A stretch of 64,000 nucleotides of DNA from Jiangella aurantiaca (GTDB lineage Bacteria > Actinomycetota > Actinomycetes > Jiangellales > Jiangellaceae). The stretch is from assembly GCF_004349105.1 (NCBI RefSeq), contig NZ_SMLB01000009.1:1-64000 (forward strand), in the 5' to 3' direction. This document shows positions 60,405 to 64,000 of this stretch, in pieces. The translations under genes were made by a program, and so were the position numbers. The stretch's first letter is position 1, and each line of letters opens with the position of its first letter. The notes beneath the pieces were generated by a model. The model worked only from the letters and a program-made list of their open reading frames with translations. It did no database searches and was not told where the DNA came from.

Positions 60405-60902
60405 ATGACCGGTCCGGCAACGGACGACGAGCGGGACGCGTTGCTGCGGTTCGTCGAGCAGTTCGCGCTGGTGCTCACCGAGTCCGGACTGCCCCGGATG
60501 CCCGCCCGGGTGTTCGCCTACGTGCTGGCCGAGGACGCCGAGCGCTACACCGCGGCCGAGCTGGCCGAGGGCCTGCGGGTGAGTCCCGCCGCCATCTCCG
60601 GCGCCGTGCGCACCCTGGTGCAGGCCGGCCTGCTGGCGCGCGAGCGCGAGCCCGGCTCCCGCGCGGACCACTACCGCATCTACGACGACGACGTCTGGTC
60701 GCACATCATCATGCAGCGTGAGCCGCTGCTGCGCCGCTACACCACCGTCCTGTCCGAGGGCCTCGACACCCTCGGCGAGGGCCGCGGCGCCCGGCGGATC
60801 GCCGAGACGATCGACTACATGCAGTTCATGCGCGCGGAGCTGCCGCTGATGATCGAGCGCTGGCGCGAGCATCGAGCCAAGCACGCGTTTCATCAGGACT
60901 GA
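60405..60902 (+). CDS. GbsR/MarR-type winged-helix regulator (paralogue 2)
   Basis: 165 residues with AAGGAGG 8 bases upstream. LRFVEQFALVLTESGLPRMP, HTH TAAELAEGLRVSPAAISGAV and wing EPGSRADHYRIYDDDVW are nearly the same as in paralogue 1. No exporter gene is adjacent, so its target beyond its own promoter is unknown; cross-talk with the exporter operator at 58852 is possible. Confidence 0.88.
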   Translation: MTGPATDDERDALLRFVEQFALVLTESGLPRMPARVFAYVLAEDAERYTAAELAEGLRVSPAAISGAVRTLVQAGLLAREREPGSRADHYRIYDDDVWSHIIMQREPLLRRYTTVLSEGLDTLGEGRGARRIAETIDYMQFMRAELPLMIERWREHRAKHAFHQD

Positions 60903-60943
60903 CGTCAGACCTCGCAGTCGGCGACCAACGCCTCCCCGGCCCG

Positions 60944-62269
60944 TCAGAGGTCGAGGAGTAGCCCCAGCGGCGACTCGACGCAGTCGGCGACGTAGCGGAG
61001 GAAGCCGCCCGCGACGCCGCCGTCGCAGACGCGGTGGTCGAAGGTCAGGGACAGCTGGGTCACCTTCCGGACGGCCAACTGCCCGTCGACGACCCACGGC
61101 TTGTCGACGATGCGGCCGACGCCGAGGAGCGCGGCCTCCGGGTGGTTGATGATCGGAGTCGAGCCGTCGACGCCGAAGACGCCGTAGTTGTTCAGGGTGA
61201 ACGTGCCGCCGGTGACCTCGGCCGGGGTCAGCGTGCCGGCCCGCGCGGCGTCGGTGAGTCGGGCGAGCTCCGCGGCGAGCTCCGCCGTGCTGAGGTCCTG
61301 GGCGTCGCGGACGACGGGGACGACAAGGCCACGGTCGGTCTGCGCGGCGAAGCCGAGGCCGACCGAGCCGTGGCGGACGAGTACGAGGTCGTCGCCGTCG
61401 GCGTCCACGGACGCGTTGAGCGCGGGGAACCGCACGAGCGCGGCGACCGTGATGCGGCCGAGCAGCGCGAGCAGCCCGACCGGGCGGTCCGGCGCGGCAG
61501 TCCGCAGCGCGTCGCGCGCCTCGACCAGCGCCGTGGCGTCGACGTCGACCCAGGTGGTGGCGTCGGGGATCTCGCGCCGGCTGCGTGCCAGCTTGTCCGC
61601 GATCGCGCGGCGCACTCCGCTCAGGGGTTCTCTGCCGATTGACGGGGTTGGGTGCGGCCTCCGGTGGGGTACTCCGGAAGACGCCGGGGCGACGTCGTGT
61701 GCAGCCGCGCCGTTCGCCACCCCTGCCGCGTGCGCCGCCACGCCGGCCGACTCGACGTCGCGGCGGAGGATCACGCCGCCGGGGCCGGAGCCGCTGAGCA
61801 CCCGCACGTCGACGCCGCGGTCGCGGGCCAGCCGGCGCACGACCGGCGACAGCACCCGCGGCGCGCCAGCGTGCGCCGTCCGCGACCGGGACCGCCGCCG
61901 CAGCGACGCGTTCCCCGTCCCGTAGCCGACGAGCACCGCGCCCGACTCCGCCCCACCGGCGGCAGCACCGGCCGCAATGTCCGGCCCGCCGCCGGCCACG
62001 GCCGGCTCCGGCGCGGCCACCGTGATGAGCGGCGCGCCGACCGTGATCGTCGTACCCGGGGCGCCATGCAGCTTCGTCACCCGGCCCGCGTGCGGGCAGG
62101 GGACCTCGACCGTCGCCTTGGCGGTCTCGACGTCCACCACGACGTCGTCGACACCCACGAGATCGCCCTCGGCGACCCGCCACGCGACGATCTCCGCCTC
62201 CGTCAGGCCCTCGCCGAGGTCGGGCAGCCGGAACGTCCGTTCCTCGCCAGGCATCGGGTAGTCGGTCAT
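60944..62269 (-). CDS. 2-oxoacid dehydrogenase E2 (dihydrolipoyl acyltransferase)
   Basis: 441 residues from the ATG at 62269, overlapping the E1-beta stop. The lipoyl domain has DVETAKATVEVP with the lipoylated Lys; next come a linker, the peripheral subunit-binding domain (RVLSPVVRRLARDRGVDVRV), a second linker, and the catalytic domain with GGTFTLNNYGVFGV and DHRVCDGG (catalytic His). A single lipoyl domain and the alpha/beta E1 upstream fit a branched-chain or pyruvate dehydrogenase complex; branched-chain (bkd) is slightly favoured. Confidence 0.92.
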   Translation of the reverse strand: MTDYPMPGEERTFRLPDLGEGLTEAEIVAWRVAEGDLVGVDDVVVDVETAKATVEVPCPHAGRVTKLHGAPGTTITVGAPLITVAAPEPAVAGGGPDIAAGAAAGGAESGAVLVGYGTGNASLRRRSRSRTAHAGAPRVLSPVVRRLARDRGVDVRVLSGSGPGGVILRRDVESAGVAAHAAGVANGAAAHDVAPASSGVPHRRPHPTPSIGREPLSGVRRAIADKLARSRREIPDATTWVDVDATALVEARDALRTAAPDRPVGLLALLGRITVAALVRFPALNASVDADGDDLVLVRHGSVGLGFAAQTDRGLVVPVVRDAQDLSTAELAAELARLTDAARAGTLTPAEVTGGTFTLNNYGVFGVDGSTPIINHPEAALLGVGRIVDKPWVVDGQLAVRKVTQLSLTFDHRVCDGGVAGGFLRYVADCVESPLGLLLDL

Positions 62270-63273
62270 CGCGACCCAGCCAGGAACCGCGGGTCGGGCA
62301 CGTCGTCCCACTGCAGCCGCTCGACAGTGTCGAGGACGCGGTCGACGCCGGGCAGGTGGTACTTCTCCAGCACCGGTGGCGGATACGGCACGTCCCAGCC
62401 GGTGACCCGGAGCACCGGCGCCCACAGCGAGTGGAAGCAGCGTTCCTGCACGCGCGCGGCGATCTCCGCGGACACGCTGGCGAACCCGGCCGCCTCGGCG
62501 ACCACGACGCAGCGGCCGGTCTTGCGTACCGACGCCGCCACCGTCTCGTCGTCGAAGGGGACCAGCGTGCGCAGGTCCACGACCTCGAGCGAGCGCCCGT
62601 CCGACTCCGCCGAGGCGGCGGCCTCCAGCGCGACCGGCACCGCCGTCCCGTACGCGACCAGCGTCGCGTCCGACCCGGCGCGCCGCACCACCGCCGTCCC
62701 GAACCGCTCCGTCGTCACCGGCAGCGTCGTCTCGTCCTTGGCCCAGTAGAGCTTCTTGGCCTCCATGAACACGACCGGGTCGGGGTCGGCGATCGCCTCG
62801 CGCAGCAGCGAGTAGGCGTCGGCGACCGTCGCCGGAGTGACGACCTTGAGGCCGGGCGTGTGCGCGTAGTACGCCTCGGAGGAGTCCGAGTGGTGCTCCA
62901 CGCCGCCGATGCCGCCCGCGTACGGCACCCGGATCACCATCGGCAGGCCGACGGCGCCGCGGGTGCGGTTGCGCATCTTCGCGACGTGCGAGGCGATCTG
63001 CTCGAACGCCGGGTAGGCGAACGCGTCGAACTGCATCTCGACGACGGGGCGGAAGCCGTTCATCGCCATGCCGACCGCCATGCCGACGATGCCGCTCTCG
63101 GCCAGTGGGGTGTCGAAGCAGCGGTCCTCGCCGAACTCGGCGGCCAGCCCGTCGGTGACCCGGAAGACGCCGCCCAGAGCGCCGACGTCCTCGCCGAACA
63201 TCAGGACGGTGTCGTCCTCACGCATCGCGTCGCGCAGCGCGGCGTTGAGCGCCTTGCCCAGGGTCACCGTCAT
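62266..63273 (-). CDS. 2-oxoacid dehydrogenase E1 component, beta subunit
   Basis: 335 residues from the ATG at 63273, overlapping E1-alpha by 4 bases (ATGA). FGEDVGALGGVFRVTDGLAA, DTPLAESGIVGMAVGMAMNG and EMQFDAFAYPAFEQIASHVA are the standard E1-beta segments; the C-terminal transketolase domain includes VVDLRTLVPFDDETV. It forms an alpha2-beta2 thiamine diphosphate enzyme that decarboxylates a 2-oxoacid and loads the acyl group on E2. Confidence 0.94.
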   Translation of the reverse strand: MTVTLGKALNAALRDAMREDDTVLMFGEDVGALGGVFRVTDGLAAEFGEDRCFDTPLAESGIVGMAVGMAMNGFRPVVEMQFDAFAYPAFEQIASHVAKMRNRTRGAVGLPMVIRVPYAGGIGGVEHHSDSSEAYYAHTPGLKVVTPATVADAYSLLREAIADPDPVVFMEAKKLYWAKDETTLPVTTERFGTAVVRRAGSDATLVAYGTAVPVALEAAASAESDGRSLEVVDLRTLVPFDDETVAASVRKTGRCVVVAEAAGFASVSAEIAARVQERCFHSLWAPVLRVTGWDVPYPPPVLEKYHLPGVDRVLDTVERLQWDDVPDPRFLAGSR

Positions 63274-64000
63274 CGGGCGAGCTCCTCGGCCAGCCAGCCG
63301 GCCTGCTCGCGCAACTGCGGCGTGGGCTCGGCGTAGACGTGTGCGAACAGGTCGGCGGGGTCGCCGGTCGCCTCCTCCGACAGCCGCTCCCGCACCCGGG
63401 AGGCGAACGCCTCGCCCGCCTCCCGCGCCGCCGCGACGTCGTCGTCGGTGAGCTCGTCGCGGGAGCGCAGGTGTGCCTCCAACCGGGCGATCGGGTCGCG
63501 CCGCTTCCACGCCTCGACCTCGTCGTGATCGCGGTAGCGGGAATCGTCGTCGGCGTTGGTGTGTGGCTCGACGCGGTACGTGTGCGCCTCGACGAGCACC
63601 GGCCCGCCGCCGGCGCGCGCGGACTCGACGGCCTCGGTGAGGACCGCCAGCATGGCGAGCGGATCGTTGCCGTCGACGCGCTCGCTCCGGACTCCGTAGC
63701 CGACACCCTTGTGCGCCAGCGACGGCGCCGCCGTCTGCCGCGACAGCGGGACCGAGATCGCGTACCCGTTGTTCTGCACCAGGAACACCACCGGCGCGTG
63801 GAACACCGCGGCGAAGTTCAGCGCCTCGTGGAAGTCGCCCTCGCTGGTGCCGCCGTCGCCGACGATCACCAGCGCGACGGTGTCCTCGCCCCGCCGGCGC
63901 GCGGCGTAGGCGACGCCGACGGCGTGCGGCGCGTGCGTCGCCAGCGGCGTGCACTGCGGCGCCGTGCGCGTGGCCATGGGGTCGTAGCCGCAGTGCCAGC
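63270..64000 (-). CDS. 2-oxoacid dehydrogenase E1 component, alpha subunit (5' end outside window)
   Basis: About 243 codons of the C-terminal part are visible; the frame is open to the window edge. The thiamine diphosphate motif is GDGGTSEGDFHEALNFAAVF, ending in QNN as usual. VEAHTYRVEPHTNADDDSRY is the E1-alpha phosphorylation-loop region, consistent with branched-chain or pyruvate dehydrogenase. It is the first visible gene of the E1alpha-E1beta-E2 operon, with 4-base overlaps throughout. Confidence 0.92.
   Translation of the reverse strand, partial: WHCGYDPMATRTAPQCTPLATHAPHAVGVAYAARRRGEDTVALVIVGDGGTSEGDFHEALNFAAVFHAPVVFLVQNNGYAISVPLSRQTAAPSLAHKGVGYGVRSERVDGNDPLAMLAVLTEAVESARAGGGPVLVEAHTYRVEPHTNADDDSRYRDHDEVEAWKRRDPIARLEAHLRSRDELTDDDVAAAREAGEAFASRVRERLSEEATGDPADLFAHVYAEPTPQLREQAGWLAEELAR

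Overview
The window is very GC-rich, densely coded DNA from an actinobacterium. Evidence: GC-rich third codon positions, many GTG starts, ATGA/GTGA stop-start overlaps, several apparently leaderless promoters, a WhiB protein, a PASTA-domain penicillin-binding protein, SARP/BTAD and AfsR-like regulators, and a gene order (dnaX-ybaB-recR ... ask-asd; whiB-ponA2-two ArsA-like ATPases) typical of the phylum. From overall gene content I would guess a Jiangella-like organism, but the sequence alone does not prove the genus.

Left conserved block (1-8.9 kb): 3' end of dnaX, ybaB, recR, a DUF5063 gene, the ask-asd aspartate-pathway pair (with a likely internal start for a small regulatory aspartokinase subunit), a maltokinase-cap-like protein, yqeY, an MFS exporter, a membrane-anchored metallophosphoesterase and tRNA-Pro(CGG).

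Accessory block (8.9-50.2 kb). 9.7-18 kb: methyltransferase, two large LuxR/TPR regulators around an alpha/beta hydrolase, a flavin monooxygenase-like protein and a membrane-anchored tandem DJ-1/PfpI protein. 18.2-22 kb: signal-transduction island (NarL-type regulator, a 54-codon gene, a 142-residue unknown, a stand-alone receiver and a GAF-GAF histidine kinase). 22-25.8 kb: aldo/keto reductase and a LysR regulator flanked by two serine beta-lactamase-fold proteins. 25.8-33.3 kb: eight-gene amino-sugar uptake and catabolism operon (GntR, ABC importer, BadF-type kinase, NanE, ceramidase-like amidase, SIS protein). 33.4-38.6 kb: NIPSNAP protein, epoxide-hydrolase-like protein, BTAD regulator, PLP decarboxylase. 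38.8-42.1 kb: xylA divergent from a fumarylacetoacetase-family gene plus LacI regulator, with two matching operators between them. 42.2-47.4 kb: LuxR-ATPase regulator, FAD-linked oxidase, menC. 47.4-50.2 kb: vapBC, a lipase maturation factor-like membrane protein, and yefM-yoeB.

Right conserved block (50.2-64 kb): whiB4-like gene, ponA2-like PBP, two ArsA-family ATPases, a PAP2 protein, an ABC exporter with a GbsR/MarR-type regulator, an EamA transporter, a second GbsR-type paralogue, and the E2, E1-beta and (partial) E1-alpha genes of a 2-oxoacid dehydrogenase complex.

Two dispersed non-coding repeat families are visible: a hairpin with GTTGATCATGG termini (9.14 and 38.6 kb) and an approximately 50-bp element (6.2, 34.2 and 42.1 kb). 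No integrase, transposase, CRISPR array or large biosynthetic cluster was seen.
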